Source: Micromonospora musae
Lineage (GTDB): Bacteria > Actinomycetota > Actinomycetes > Mycobacteriales > Micromonosporaceae
Reading direction: 5' to 3'
Assembly (NCBI RefSeq): GCF_003626635.1
Contig: NZ_RAZT01000001.1
Coordinates: forward strand, 372,001 to 436,000
Length of the DNA stretch: 64,000 nucleotides
The notes beneath the pieces were generated by a model. That model had not been told where the DNA came from, did not search any database, and saw nothing but the letters and a program-made list of their open reading frames with translations. This document shows positions 1 through 8,354 of this stretch, in pieces; position 1 is the first letter of the stretch; each line of letters starts with the position of its first letter. Made by a program: the position numbers and the translations under genes.

Positions 1-1273
1 GGGCGACGGCCTCCCGCAGCTCCTCACGCAGCGTCGTCTCGTCGCGGGGTGCGGCGACCCGCAGCCCCGGCACGGCGCCGAGCAGCGCGAGGTCCCACAT
101 GCCGTGGTGGCTGGGGCCGTCCGGGCCGGTGATGCCCGCCCGGTCGAGCACCAGGGTGACCGGCAGCCGGTGCAGGGCCACGTCGAGCAGGACCTGGTCG
201 ACGGCGCGGTTGAGGAAGGTGGCGTAGATCGCCACGACGGGGTGCTTGCCGCCGAAGGCGAGCCCGGCCGCCGAGGTGACGGCGTGCTGCTCGGCGATTC
301 CGACGTCGACGGTGCGGTCGGGGTAGCGCTCGCCGAAGGCGGCCAGCCCGGTGGGGCCGAGCATCGCCGCGGAGACGGCGACCACGTCGGGGTTGCTCGC
401 GCCGATGGCGACGAGTTCGTCGGAGAGGGCGTCGGTCCAGGTGCGGCCCGGCGTGCTCGCCGGTCGGCCGGTGAGCGGGTCGATCACTCCGACGGAGTGC
501 AGGCGGTCGGCCTCGTCGGTCTCGCTGGGTCGGTGCCCGTACCCCTTGCGGGTGACGCAGTGGACCACGACCGACTGGTCGGCGGCGCGGGCCTTCTGCA
601 GGGCGGCTTCGACCTGGTGCACGTCGTGGCCGTCGATCGGGCCGAGGTAGCTGAGGCCGAGCGACTCGAACAGGCCCGGTCCGGCCTCGCCTCCGTGTCG
701 TCCGCCGAGGTGGTCGGCGAGACCGCCGACGGTCGGGGCGTACGAGCGGCCGTTGTCGTTGAGTACGACCACCACCCGGCCCGGCGACGTGGCGAGGTTG
801 TTCAGCGCCTCCCAGGCGAGTCCGCCGGTGAGGGCGCCGTCGCCGATGACGGCCACCACGGCCCGTTCGGTGCGGTCGAGGGCGTACGCGCGGGCCAGCC
901 CTTCGGCGTACGAGAGGGCGGTCGAGGCGTGTGAGTTCTCCACCAGGTCGTGCGGGGATTCGGCGCGCCGGGGGTAGCCGGAGAGGCCGCCGCGACCGCG
1001 CAGTCCGGTGAAGCGGTCCCGTCGGCCGGTGACCAGCTTGTGGACGTAGGACTGGTGTCCGGTGTCGAAGATGATCCGGTCGCGCGGGGAGCGGAAGACC
1101 CGGTGCAGGGCCAGGGTCAGCTCGACCACGCCGAGGTTGGGTCCGAGGTGACCGCCCCGCCGGCAGACCGCGTCCACGAGGAACGCCCGGATCTCGGTGG
1201 CGAGCAGCCGGAGCTGGTCGCCGGTGAGCCGGTCGAGGTCTGCGGGCTCGTTGACATCGTCAAGCAGGGACAT
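1..1273 (-). CDS. dxs: 1-deoxy-D-xylulose-5-phosphate synthase (partial, 3' end outside window)
   Basis: Cytosolic thiamine-diphosphate enzyme that condenses pyruvate and glyceraldehyde 3-phosphate to DXP, the first step of the MEP isoprenoid pathway. About 424 N-terminal residues lie in the window; the family is usually 620-640 residues, so the C-terminal third is missing. Visible marks are the N-terminal [18 protein letters not shown] segment with the conserved His, the ThDP-binding GDGALTGG...LNDN motif, and [17 protein letters not shown] at the start of the pyrimidine-binding domain. Two ATG codons lie in tandem (1276 and 1273); the second has better spacing from the GGAGAG upstream. The 273 bp to the next gene hold no other gene and presumably carry its promoter. 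Identification is secure. Confidence 0.95.
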   Translation of the reverse strand, partial: MSLLDDVNEPADLDRLTGDQLRLLATEIRAFLVDAVCRRGGHLGPNLGVVELTLALHRVFRSPRDRIIFDTGHQSYVHKLVTGRRDRFTGLRGRGGLSGYPRRAESPHDLVENSHASTALSYAEGLARAYALDRTERAVVAVIGDGALTGGLAWEALNNLATSPGRVVVVLNDNGRSYAPTVGGLADHLGGRHGGEAGPGLFESLGLSYLGPIDGHDVHQVEAALQKARAADQSVVVHCVTRKGYGHRPSETDEADRLHSVGVIDPLTGRPASTPGRTWTDALSDELVAIGASNPDVVAVSAAMLGPTGLAAFGERYPDRTVDVGIAEQHAVTSAAGLAFGGKHPVVAIYATFLNRAVDQVLLDVALHRLPVTLVLDRAGITGPDGPSHHGMWDLALLGAVPGLRVAAPRDETTLREELREAVA

Positions 1274-1546
1274 CATCTCTCCGTCCGGGCACGCGACTCC
1301 GCGGCGACACCGTCTGGCGCACCGGCCGACGGGGTGGCCGTCGGCGTGGGTCGTGCTGCGACGCTCGTCCACCGCACTTCACGGTCTGCGGTGGCCCGCG
1401 CCGCGGGTGCTGCGGTTAGGGCCAGGGACAACGGGCCGCTTCGAACCTGCGCAAAATCACCTTAACCCTACGGATCTGACCTACCGCCTGAAATCAGTTC
1501 GAATACCTCGACCAAGCGGGGCGGCCCCCGGGTCGGCGGCGCCGGT

Positions 1547-2419
1547 TCAGCGCTCGATCGCGCGGGTGACCACCGTGAGATCCTCATCGCCGAGACCCTG
1601 CTCCACCACCTGCTGCCACCAGGCGGCCAGGCGTTCGGCCACGGTCAGCCGCGCCACCTCGTCGACGTCGGCCAACGCGAGCCGCACGTCCTTGAGCGCC
1701 AGCCGGAGCGGGTACTGCGGCGAGTAGTCGTCGCGGCCGATCCGCTCCAGCTTCTCGCTCGCCCACGGGGCGACGACGGGATTACCGCGGAGCGCGTCGA
1801 TCAACACCGCCCGGTCCAGCCCGAACGCCCGGCCGAGCGCGAGCGACTCGGCGATGCCCTCGTTGACGAAGGCGAGCAGCAGGTTGGTCACCAGCTTCAT
1901 CCGCGAACCCGCGCCGACCGGCCCGAGCCAGACGGTACGCTGCCCCACCGCGTCGAAGACCGGGGCGACCCGGTCCCGGACCTCCTCGGGGCCGGAGGCG
2001 AACACGGCCAGCTTTCCCTGCTCGGCCGGGCCCCGGCTGCCGGACACCGGGGCGTCCAGGAGGACGACCCCGGGACGTTCCTCGGCCACCAGGGCGGCGA
2101 TCCGTTCGGTGCCCGCCACCCCGATGGTGCTCATCTGCGCCCAGATCGCGCCGTCCGGCAGCGCCGCGAGCATGCCCCGGTCGGTGGCGATCGAGAGCAC
2201 CGCGTCCGTGTCGGTGACCATCGTGACCACGATGTCCGCGTCCCGGACCGCGTCCGGCGGAGTGTCGGCGACCTGCGCCCCCTGCCCGCCGAGGGCCCGG
2301 GCCGGCTCCGGGCTACGGTTCCAGACGGTGGTGGGCAGGCCGGCGTGGAGGATCCGGGTGGCCATCAGCCGGCCCATTCCGCCCAGTCCGAGTACGGCCA
2401 CCCGCTGCGTCTGCGCCAT
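1547..2419 (-). CDS. NAD(P)-dependent oxidoreductase, 3-hydroxyisobutyrate dehydrogenase family
   Basis: A 290-residue cytosolic beta-hydroxyacid dehydrogenase. The N-terminal Rossmann domain begins VAVLGLGGMG (GxGxxG). The family signature DAPVSGSRGPAEQGKL lies near residue 120, and the catalytic lysine is probably the K of SRMKLVTNLL. The C-terminal helical domain follows in normal order and length. The reading frame is open far upstream, but the ATG at 2419 is preceded by GGGGGAGGTG, a strong ribosome-binding site, and gives a family-like N terminus. The substrate cannot be told from sequence: 3-hydroxyisobutyrate, tartronate semialdehyde or an imine are all possible in this family. It is divergent from the helical-repeat gene at 2624. 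Confidence 0.88.
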   Translation of the reverse strand: MAQTQRVAVLGLGGMGRLMATRILHAGLPTTVWNRSPEPARALGGQGAQVADTPPDAVRDADIVVTMVTDTDAVLSIATDRGMLAALPDGAIWAQMSTIGVAGTERIAALVAEERPGVVLLDAPVSGSRGPAEQGKLAVFASGPEEVRDRVAPVFDAVGQRTVWLGPVGAGSRMKLVTNLLLAFVNEGIAESLALGRAFGLDRAVLIDALRGNPVVAPWASEKLERIGRDDYSPQYPLRLALKDVRLALADVDEVARLTVAERLAAWWQQVVEQGLGDEDLTVVTRAIER

Positions 2420-2623
2420 TTCGCACACCTCCCCCGGCAGCGTACGGGCGGTGACCTGCGGTGATGGCGGGAACGCCGAGGCTGCGCCCGCCGCCCGCGA
2501 CCCGCCGTTGGTGGTGAATTGGCGACGCGTCGGGTCGCCGCCAGACGCACGCGCGGACCTAGAATCGACGCTGATCATTCGCGGCGCCGGGCCGCGGGTG
2601 CCACGGCGAAGGCGGTGCGGGCC

Positions 2624-3487
2624 ATGCAGCCGGACGAGCTGACCGCGTTGTTCGAACGGGCGCGGACCCTGTCGCAGCAGCAGCACACCTGGGCCGAGGC
2701 GGATCGGGTGTGGGGCGAGGTGATCGACGCCTACCGGGCCGCGCTGCGGAGCTCCGGGCCGGTGAACCGCCGCGACCAGCAGCAGCTGGCCCGGGCGCTG
2801 TGGCGACGCGGCATGCTGGCCGCCGCCCGGGGAGACCTGACCGCGAGCACGACGCTCGGCCAGGAGGCCGTCGTCGCCTTCGCCGAGGTCCACGACGCGG
2901 TGCGGCGAGAGGAGCCGAGTGCGACCGGCCCGCGCCGGGATGAGGCCCTCGCGGAGATGATCGTCGCCCTGCTGGATCTCGGAGAGAGCGCCTTCGCCGC
3001 CGGCCAGCCCGCGACCCGCCTCGCCCTGATCGGTCGGGCGCTGGAGGTGGGACTGCACACGGCCGGCCCACCGCCCGGAGCGGGACCGAAGACCCGCGAG
3101 GCGATGGGCACCGCCTACCACAATCACGCGAACGCGCTGGTGCACCGCGCCCTCACCGGCGATCCGACCGGCGACGACGCGCGGGAGGCGGCGCTCGCCG
3201 CGTCCCGGGCCGCCGAGCTGCGCCAGGCTCTCGCCGACCCGAGCCGCCCCCTGAGCATGTGGGAGCTGGCGAACACGTACGCGGTCTACGCGCAGTGCCT
3301 GGCGCTCATCGGCGACTTCGATCGAGCCCGGACGGTGCTGCAGTTGGGTACGGAGCTGGCGAACCTTCTCGGCCCGGCCGGGGTGGAGATCGTCGCGAAG
3401 CTGCGGGTGGCGGCCGACATGGTGCAGTTGCGACAGCCGGAGGCGGCCGACGGCGAGCGACGCCGATGGGGTTGGCGACGGCGCTGA
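2624..3487 (+). CDS. TPR-like helical repeat protein, function unknown
   Basis: A 287-residue soluble protein made almost wholly of amphipathic helices rich in Ala, Leu and Arg, with spacing like tetratricopeptide repeats, for example ALWRRGMLAAARGDLTASTTL and YAQCLALIGDFDRARTVLQL. No enzymatic motif, signal peptide or membrane segment is visible. The frame is open from 2519, but the ATG at 2624 follows an AAGGCGGTGCGG stretch and starts a clean helical domain (MQPDELTALFERA). TPR proteins usually act as protein-interaction scaffolds; no partner can be named from the neighbours. The C terminus is a basic tail rich in Arg and Trp. Confidence 0.7.
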   Translation: MQPDELTALFERARTLSQQQHTWAEADRVWGEVIDAYRAALRSSGPVNRRDQQQLARALWRRGMLAAARGDLTASTTLGQEAVVAFAEVHDAVRREEPSATGPRRDEALAEMIVALLDLGESAFAAGQPATRLALIGRALEVGLHTAGPPPGAGPKTREAMGTAYHNHANALVHRALTGDPTGDDAREAALAASRAAELRQALADPSRPLSMWELANTYAVYAQCLALIGDFDRARTVLQLGTELANLLGPAGVEIVAKLRVAADMVQLRQPEAADGERRRWGWRRR

Positions 3488-3545
3488 CCGGCGACCGTGG
3501 CGCACCGCCCGAGCCCGAGGGCGGCACCACGGCGGCTCGCGCCGG

Positions 3546-4250
3546 TCAGCGGCTCGCGCCGCTCACCGAGTTGCCGGGCCGGCCCACGCCCGCCCCGCCC
3601 AGCAGGGCGGGCAGGTCACCGAGGCCGCCGATGACGGGGCCGCGCCAACTCGGATCGGTGTCCTTGTGCTCGGTGGTCCGCAGCGCCGTCATGCCCGCCG
3701 CCTCCGCACCGTCCAGTTCGCCGTCCGCCCCGTCGCCGACGAAGACGCACGCCGCGGGCTCTACGCCGAGCCGGGCGGCGGTGCGCCGGTAGATTTCGGG
3801 ATCGGGTTTGGCGAGCCCGACCTCGCAGGAGAAGACCACGACGTCGAAGCGCGACGCCAACCGGCTCCGCGGCCAGGCCGCCGCGCTCTCGGCGGTGGCG
3901 TTGCTGAGCAGAGCCAGCCGGTGACCCTCGGCGCGCAGCCTGTCGAGCACGGTGAGCGTGGCGTCCGTGGCCGTGTCGAGAGTGCGGCGCGCGAACGACC
4001 GACGGAGGGTCGCCGCCCGCGACACCTGCGCATCGGTCGGGTCGTGGCCGAGTCGTCGGGCGAGGACCCGGATCGTCTCCTCGACACCCCAGCCGACCAA
4101 CCGCTCCCGCCAGCTGGCGTGGTACGCGGCGACGAGGGCGAGCGGCGGCACCTCGATCGCGACGGCCATCTCGCCGATCATCCGATCGCGCTCGTCGTCG
4201 GCGCCATCGAGCAGCGTGTGGAAGAGATCGAAGACGAGCGGGCGGCGCAT
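3546..4250 (-). CDS. HAD-superfamily hydrolase
   Basis: A 234-residue haloacid-dehalogenase-type phosphatase, probably acting on a small phosphorylated metabolite. The motifs are in order. Motif I is VFDLFHTLLD, where the first Asp is the nucleophile but the usual second Asp of DxD is replaced by Phe. Motif II is the Ser of LLSNAT, motif III the Lys of GLAKPDPEIY, and motif IV is GDGADGELDGA. The cap sits between motifs I and II (subfamily IA). The DLFHTL form of motif I also occurs in dehalogenase-like members, so phosphatase activity is inferred rather than shown. It converges on the TPR-like gene and diverges from the lipid kinase. Confidence 0.85.
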   Translation of the reverse strand: MRRPLVFDLFHTLLDGADDERDRMIGEMAVAIEVPPLALVAAYHASWRERLVGWGVEETIRVLARRLGHDPTDAQVSRAATLRRSFARRTLDTATDATLTVLDRLRAEGHRLALLSNATAESAAAWPRSRLASRFDVVVFSCEVGLAKPDPEIYRRTAARLGVEPAACVFVGDGADGELDGAEAAGMTALRTTEHKDTDPSWRGPVIGGLGDLPALLGGAGVGRPGNSVSGASR

Positions 4251-4372
4251 CGGGTCATGATAGGGGCGGTTCAGGAGCCCGTTCGCGCTGACCCACGACC
4301 CCGTCCCGCCGCCGGCCGATGCCCGTGCTTTCGGCGACGACGACGGTCCACTGCGGATATTCTCGGGGCCTG

Positions 4373-5302
4373 ATGCGGACCAAGAGCGAGCTGGGCGAGG
4401 CCATCCGGCGCGACCGTCGGGCGGCGCTCGTCGTCAACGCCCACTCCCGTCGAGGCCGCCACCAGTACGAACGGGCCTGCGGCCTGCTCGCGGCGGCCGG
4501 TTTCCACCTGCTCGCCAACCACCCGGTGGAGCAGGTCGGCCGGCTCGAGTCGACTCTCGCCGAGGTCGCGGAGCTCGAACCGGACCTGCTCATCGCCGGT
4601 GGCGGCGACGGCACCCTCAGCGCCGCGGCGCGTCTGCTCGCGCACCGCGACATCGCGCTCGGGTTGTTGCCGCTGGGCACCACCAACAACTTCGCCCGGA
4701 CGTTGGGCATCCCGCTCCGGCTCGACCAGGCCGTCAACGTGCTCGTCGGCGGGACGGTGGTCGACGTCGACCTCGGTATCGCCGACGGCACCCCGTTCAC
4801 CAACCACGTCGGCGTCGGACTCTCCGCCGACATCATGCTCACCACGCCACCGCGGCTGAAGCGACTCACCGGTCGGGTCGCGTATCCGCTCACCGCCCTG
4901 GCCCTGCTCACCCGGCATCGGCCGCTGCGGGCCACCATCCGGGCGGCCGGGGGCGAGCGCACGTACGTCACCCGCCAGCTGTACGTGGCCAACGGCGGGT
5001 TCCACGCGGGACGGCCGATCACCGCGGACGCGGACGCCGACGATCGGCTGCTGGTGGCGTACCCGGTGGGCGATGAGAGTCGGCGTGGGCTGCTGCGGGA
5101 CACCGTCCGCAACGCCACGACCGGACACCGCCGCACCCTGCACGACGAGCCGTTCCTCGCCGTCGGGGAGCTGTGGCTGGAGACCGATCGACCCGCGGCG
5201 GTCGAGGTCGACGGTGAGCTACTCGGCCGTACGCCGATCCGGATCGGGTTGGCCGCGAACGCGCTGCGGGTGATGGCGCCGGCCGGCACTGTCGACCGTT
5301 GA
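4373..5302 (+). CDS. Diacylglycerol/lipid kinase family protein
   Basis: A 309-residue member of the DagK/YegS/sphingosine-kinase catalytic family, which phosphorylates lipids such as diacylglycerol with ATP at the membrane. The nucleotide-binding GGGDGTL is at residues 76-82 and the companion motif PLGTTNNFARTLG near 97-109. The C-terminal beta-sandwich ends with EVDGELLGRTPIRI, typical of the family. There is no membrane helix. An in-frame ATG at 4319 is less likely than the ATG at 4373, which starts the domain normally. The lipid substrate cannot be deduced. Confidence 0.87.
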   Translation: MRTKSELGEAIRRDRRAALVVNAHSRRGRHQYERACGLLAAAGFHLLANHPVEQVGRLESTLAEVAELEPDLLIAGGGDGTLSAAARLLAHRDIALGLLPLGTTNNFARTLGIPLRLDQAVNVLVGGTVVDVDLGIADGTPFTNHVGVGLSADIMLTTPPRLKRLTGRVAYPLTALALLTRHRPLRATIRAAGGERTYVTRQLYVANGGFHAGRPITADADADDRLLVAYPVGDESRRGLLRDTVRNATTGHRRTLHDEPFLAVGELWLETDRPAAVEVDGELLGRTPIRIGLAANALRVMAPAGTVDR

Positions 5303-5394
5303 CCCGCGCCGTCGGGGTCGAAAGGTTATTGCCAACGCATTAATGAGGCATGACGATTGACGGTCAGGGGGGCCCTTCCCAAAGGAGGTTCTTC
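5303..5394. promoter_or_regulatory. Leader of the Nramp-like transporter gene with strong RBS
   Basis: This 92-bp leader contains an AT-richer stretch around 5325-5350, including the palindrome CATTAATG, and then an exceptionally strong Shine-Dalgarno, AAAGGAGG, eight bases before the ATG at 5395. That ribosome-binding site rules out the in-frame ATG at 5350. Any metal-responsive operator here would be a guess. Confidence 0.5.
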
Positions 5395-6903
5395 ATGACC
5401 GAAGTGACTGAGGCCCCGGACGTCCGCAGCTATCCGTTGGGAAAGAGTCGTCCACCGCTCGCCATCGCCGATCTTCCCGAACCGGAGCAGGTTTTCGGCG
5501 TACGCAAGCTCGGTCTTCCCCAGTTGTTCAAGTACGCGCTGGGCCCGAGCCTGATCGCGCTCGGAATCTCGATCGGCAGCGGCGAATGGCTGCTCGGCCC
5601 GCAGGCGGTGGGGCAGTTCGGTTTCGTCGGCGTCGGCTGGGTCATCCTCATCTCCGCCGTCCTCCAGACGTTCTACAACGTCGAATCGTCCCGGTACGTG
5701 ATGGCCACGGGTGAGGCGCCGGTCGTCGGCTGGGGCCGGGTTCCGCCCGGCTACCTGCTCTGGGTGCCGGTGGGGGTGTTCCTGGTCATCTTCGCGTTCA
5801 TCGCGGGCGGCTGGGCCGCCTCCGCCGGTCAGGGTCTCTACGCGCTGGTGCACGGCGAGATACCGCCGGCCGGGGCAGAGGAGCCCCGACTGTGGGCGAT
5901 CGCTCTGCTCGTGGTGGTCTTCCTGATGACCGCGGCGGCCCGGCGGATCAGCCGCACCCTGGAGCTGGCCAACTGGGTGATGGTGGGGACCATCCTGGTG
6001 GCGCTGCTCTTCATCGCGCTGCTCGTGGTGCCCGGCAGCCTGTGGTGGGAGGGCGTCCGCGGGTTCTTCACCCCCGCCGCTCCGCCGGAGGGCATCACGG
6101 CGACGCAGCTGGGCGGGCTCGCCGGTTTCACCGCCCTGGCCTCGGGTCTGAACTGGTACGTGATGGGCCACTACCGGGACAAGGGCTACGGCATGGGCTA
6201 CCACACCGGCTACATCTCGGGGCTGCGCGGTGACGGGCGGCAGCTGCTCGCCAGCGGCGTCACCTTCCCCGACGACCCGGCGAACGCCGCCCGCTGGAAG
6301 CGGTGGTACCGGCTGCTGCTCACCGACATGTGGGGCATCTTCTTCGTCGGCGCCATGCTCGGCATGCTGCTGCCCACCATCCTGATGGCCCAGGCGGTGC
6401 AGCTCTCCGGTGAGGCGCCCACCACGGCGACCGTGCCGACGTTCGTGGCGAGCGCGCTCGAGCCGGAGTACGGCCGGGGCATGTTCTACTTCATGCTGGT
6501 GATCGGCGTGCTGATCCTGTTCAGCACGCAGCTCGGGATCTTCGAGGGCATGGTGCGGGTGACCACGGACGCCGCCCACGCCACCAGCCCCCGGCTGCGA
6601 CGGCTGATCGAGGGCGATCCACGCCGGTTCTACTACCCGTTCATGCTCCTGCTGCTGGTGATCATCGCGGTCGTCCTGCACCTGGCGCTGCCGGTCAGCC
6701 TGGTGCAGTGGTCGGCGAACATGTCGAATCTCGGGGCGCTGATCTTCCCGTTCATGCTGATCTACCTGAACCGCCGGCTGCCGCGCGCCGCACGTCCCCG
6801 GATCTGGCATTACGTATTGTTGATCATTAATGTGATCTTCTTCGGGTTCTTCTTCGTCAACTTCATCGCCGACTTCCTCGGAGATCCGCTCGTCACCTTC
6901 TGA
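5395..6903 (+). CDS. Nramp-like multi-pass membrane transporter
   Basis: A 502-residue integral membrane protein with about 11 hydrophobic segments and an Nramp/APC-type fold by overall pattern. Canonical Nramp proteins carry DPGN in helix 1 and MPH in helix 6 to bind Mn2+/Fe2+. Here the helix-1 position reads ISIGSGEWLLGP (Gly-Ser-Gly-Glu-Trp at residues 61-65) and the helix-6 region reads GLNWYVMGHYRDKG. This is therefore a divergent clade whose substrate is unknown and may not be a divalent metal. The start is fixed by a near-perfect RBS. It stands alone and ends at an 18-bp-stem terminator. Confidence 0.75.
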   Translation: MTEVTEAPDVRSYPLGKSRPPLAIADLPEPEQVFGVRKLGLPQLFKYALGPSLIALGISIGSGEWLLGPQAVGQFGFVGVGWVILISAVLQTFYNVESSRYVMATGEAPVVGWGRVPPGYLLWVPVGVFLVIFAFIAGGWAASAGQGLYALVHGEIPPAGAEEPRLWAIALLVVVFLMTAAARRISRTLELANWVMVGTILVALLFIALLVVPGSLWWEGVRGFFTPAAPPEGITATQLGGLAGFTALASGLNWYVMGHYRDKGYGMGYHTGYISGLRGDGRQLLASGVTFPDDPANAARWKRWYRLLLTDMWGIFFVGAMLGMLLPTILMAQAVQLSGEAPTTATVPTFVASALEPEYGRGMFYFMLVIGVLILFSTQLGIFEGMVRVTTDAAHATSPRLRRLIEGDPRRFYYPFMLLLLVIIAVVLHLALPVSLVQWSANMSNLGALIFPFMLIYLNRRLPRAARPRIWHYVLLIINVIFFGFFFVNFIADFLGDPLVTF

Positions 6904-6930
6904 TCGGCGGACCGGTCGGAGTCTGGAGAA

Positions 6931-6970
6931 GGGTCCCTCGCTCATCGCTTCCGCGATGAGCGAGGGACCC
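6931..6970. terminator. Bidirectional terminator between transporter and glcF
   Basis: A perfect 18-bp inverted repeat (6931-6948 and 6953-6970) closed by a TTCC tetraloop lies between two convergent genes, 27 bp after the transporter stop and 2 bp from the glcF stop. There is no T-tract, as is common in high-GC actinobacteria. It can serve both strands. Confidence 0.9.
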
Positions 6971-6972
6971 GT

Positions 6973-8352
6973 TCACCGCAACAGATCATCGACCGGGCGG
7001 GCGCGGATCGAGGCGTCCAGGACCTGGGCGGTGTGCGCCACGGCGAGGTCACCGCCCTGCCGCCGCACCGCGGCGGCGATCTGCATGAGGCAGCCGGGAT
7101 TCGCGGTGACGAGCAGCTCCGCGCCGGTGGCGAGCACGTCGCGGGCCTTGCGTTCGCCCAGCTGCCCGGCCGGCTCCGGGTTGAGCACGTTCCACACCCC
7201 GGCCGACCCGCAGCAGATCTCCGGATCGGCGATCTCGCGCAGCGCGAGCCCCGGCACGGCGCGCAGCAGTTCGCGCGGCTGCGCCCGCACGCCCTGCGCG
7301 TGCGCCAGGTGGCAGGCATCGTGGTAGGCCACCGTCACCGGCAGCGGGTGGCGCGGGGCCACCGATCCCAGCTCCACGAGCAGCTCGCAGAGGTCACGCA
7401 CCGCACCGGCGAACGATGCGGCCCGCTCGGCGTACGCCGGGTCGTCGGCGAGCAGCTCGCCGTACTCCTTCAAGGCGGAGCCGCAGCCCGCCGCGTTGAC
7501 CACGAAGTAGTCGATTCCGGCGGAGTCGAAGGCGTCGACCAGCGCCCGGGCGAAGCGCTGCGCCTCGGCGCGCCGGCCGTTGTGGACGCTGAGTGCGCCG
7601 CAGCAGCCCTGCCGCTCGGGGAGGATCAGCACGTCGCACCCCTCGGCGGCGAGCACCCGGGCGGTGGCGGCGTTCACCTCCGGGAAGAAGGTGTGCTGCA
7701 CGCAGCCGGTGAGCATGCCGACCGTGGCCCGGCGCGGTCCCCGCGCGGCGATCCGCTCCGGCAGGCGGCCGGCCGCTCCGATCCGGGGGGCCAGCGAGTC
7801 CAGGGCGGCGAGCTGCGGGGCCAGGCGCGGCAGTAGGCCGGTGCGGCCGACGAGCCGGCGCAGGCCGCTGGCCTGGTACGCCCGCAGCGGGCCACGCAGC
7901 AGGCGCAGCCGCCGCGGGTAGGGGAAGAGCGCGAAGACGGCGGCGCGTAGCACCCGTTCGCGGCGGGGCCGGCGGTGCCGCCGCTCCACCTGCTGGCGGG
8001 TGTCCTCGATGAGCCGGTCGTAGCGCACCCCGGACGGACAGGCGGTGACGCAGGCCATGCAGCCCAGGCAGCGGTCGACGTGGGCGACCATGGACGGGGT
8101 CAGCGGCTCGCCGTCGAGTCCCTGCTTCATCAGGTGGATGCGTCCGCGCGGGGAGTCCATCTCCTCCCCCCACAGCACGTAGGTGGGGCAGGTGGGCAGG
8201 CAGAAGCCGCAGTGCACGCAGTCGTCGACCAGGTCCCGCCGGGGTGGGTGGTCGTCGTCGAAGGCCGCCTCGCCCGGTGCGGGGGCGACCGGCCCCAACA
8301 CGTCGCGGGGCACGCCGTGCGGTAGGCCACGCTGGGCGGGAACGTCGCTCAT
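6973..8352 (-). CDS. glcF: Glycolate oxidase iron-sulfur subunit GlcF
   Basis: A 459-residue electron-transfer subunit of glycolate oxidase. Two ferredoxin-type 4Fe-4S motifs are at the N terminus (Cys 45/48/51/55 in CVHCGFCLPTC and Cys 95/98/101/105 in CLGCMACVTAC). Two CCG domains follow (GCVQHTFFPEVN...CCGALSVHNG and YHDACHLAHA...CCGSAGVWN). With GlcD and GlcE it oxidises glycolate to glyoxylate at the membrane and passes electrons to the respiratory chain. The reading frame extends upstream, but the ATG at 8352 follows the glcE stop by 2 bp, implying translational coupling. It is the last gene of the operon and ends at the hairpin at 6931-6970. Confidence 0.92.
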   Translation of the reverse strand: MSDVPAQRGLPHGVPRDVLGPVAPAPGEAAFDDDHPPRRDLVDDCVHCGFCLPTCPTYVLWGEEMDSPRGRIHLMKQGLDGEPLTPSMVAHVDRCLGCMACVTACPSGVRYDRLIEDTRQQVERRHRRPRRERVLRAAVFALFPYPRRLRLLRGPLRAYQASGLRRLVGRTGLLPRLAPQLAALDSLAPRIGAAGRLPERIAARGPRRATVGMLTGCVQHTFFPEVNAATARVLAAEGCDVLILPERQGCCGALSVHNGRRAEAQRFARALVDAFDSAGIDYFVVNAAGCGSALKEYGELLADDPAYAERAASFAGAVRDLCELLVELGSVAPRHPLPVTVAYHDACHLAHAQGVRAQPRELLRAVPGLALREIADPEICCGSAGVWNVLNPEPAGQLGERKARDVLATGAELLVTANPGCLMQIAAAVRRQGGDLAVAHTAQVLDASIRARPVDDLLR

Positions 8353-8354
8353 CG

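Noticed and set aside
1277..1546. Possible thiamine riboswitch before dxs
   Set aside because: No THI-box-like conserved sequence could be recognised in this leader; Dxs uses thiamine diphosphate but that alone is not evidence.
3546..4250. HAD protein as a sure phosphatase
   Set aside because: The second Asp of motif I is absent, so only the superfamily can be stated.
5326..6945. A 539-codon open frame opposite the Nramp-like gene
   Set aside because: Its product is a His/Gln/Glu-rich artefact of antisense GC codons; the plus strand has clear membrane helices and a strong RBS.
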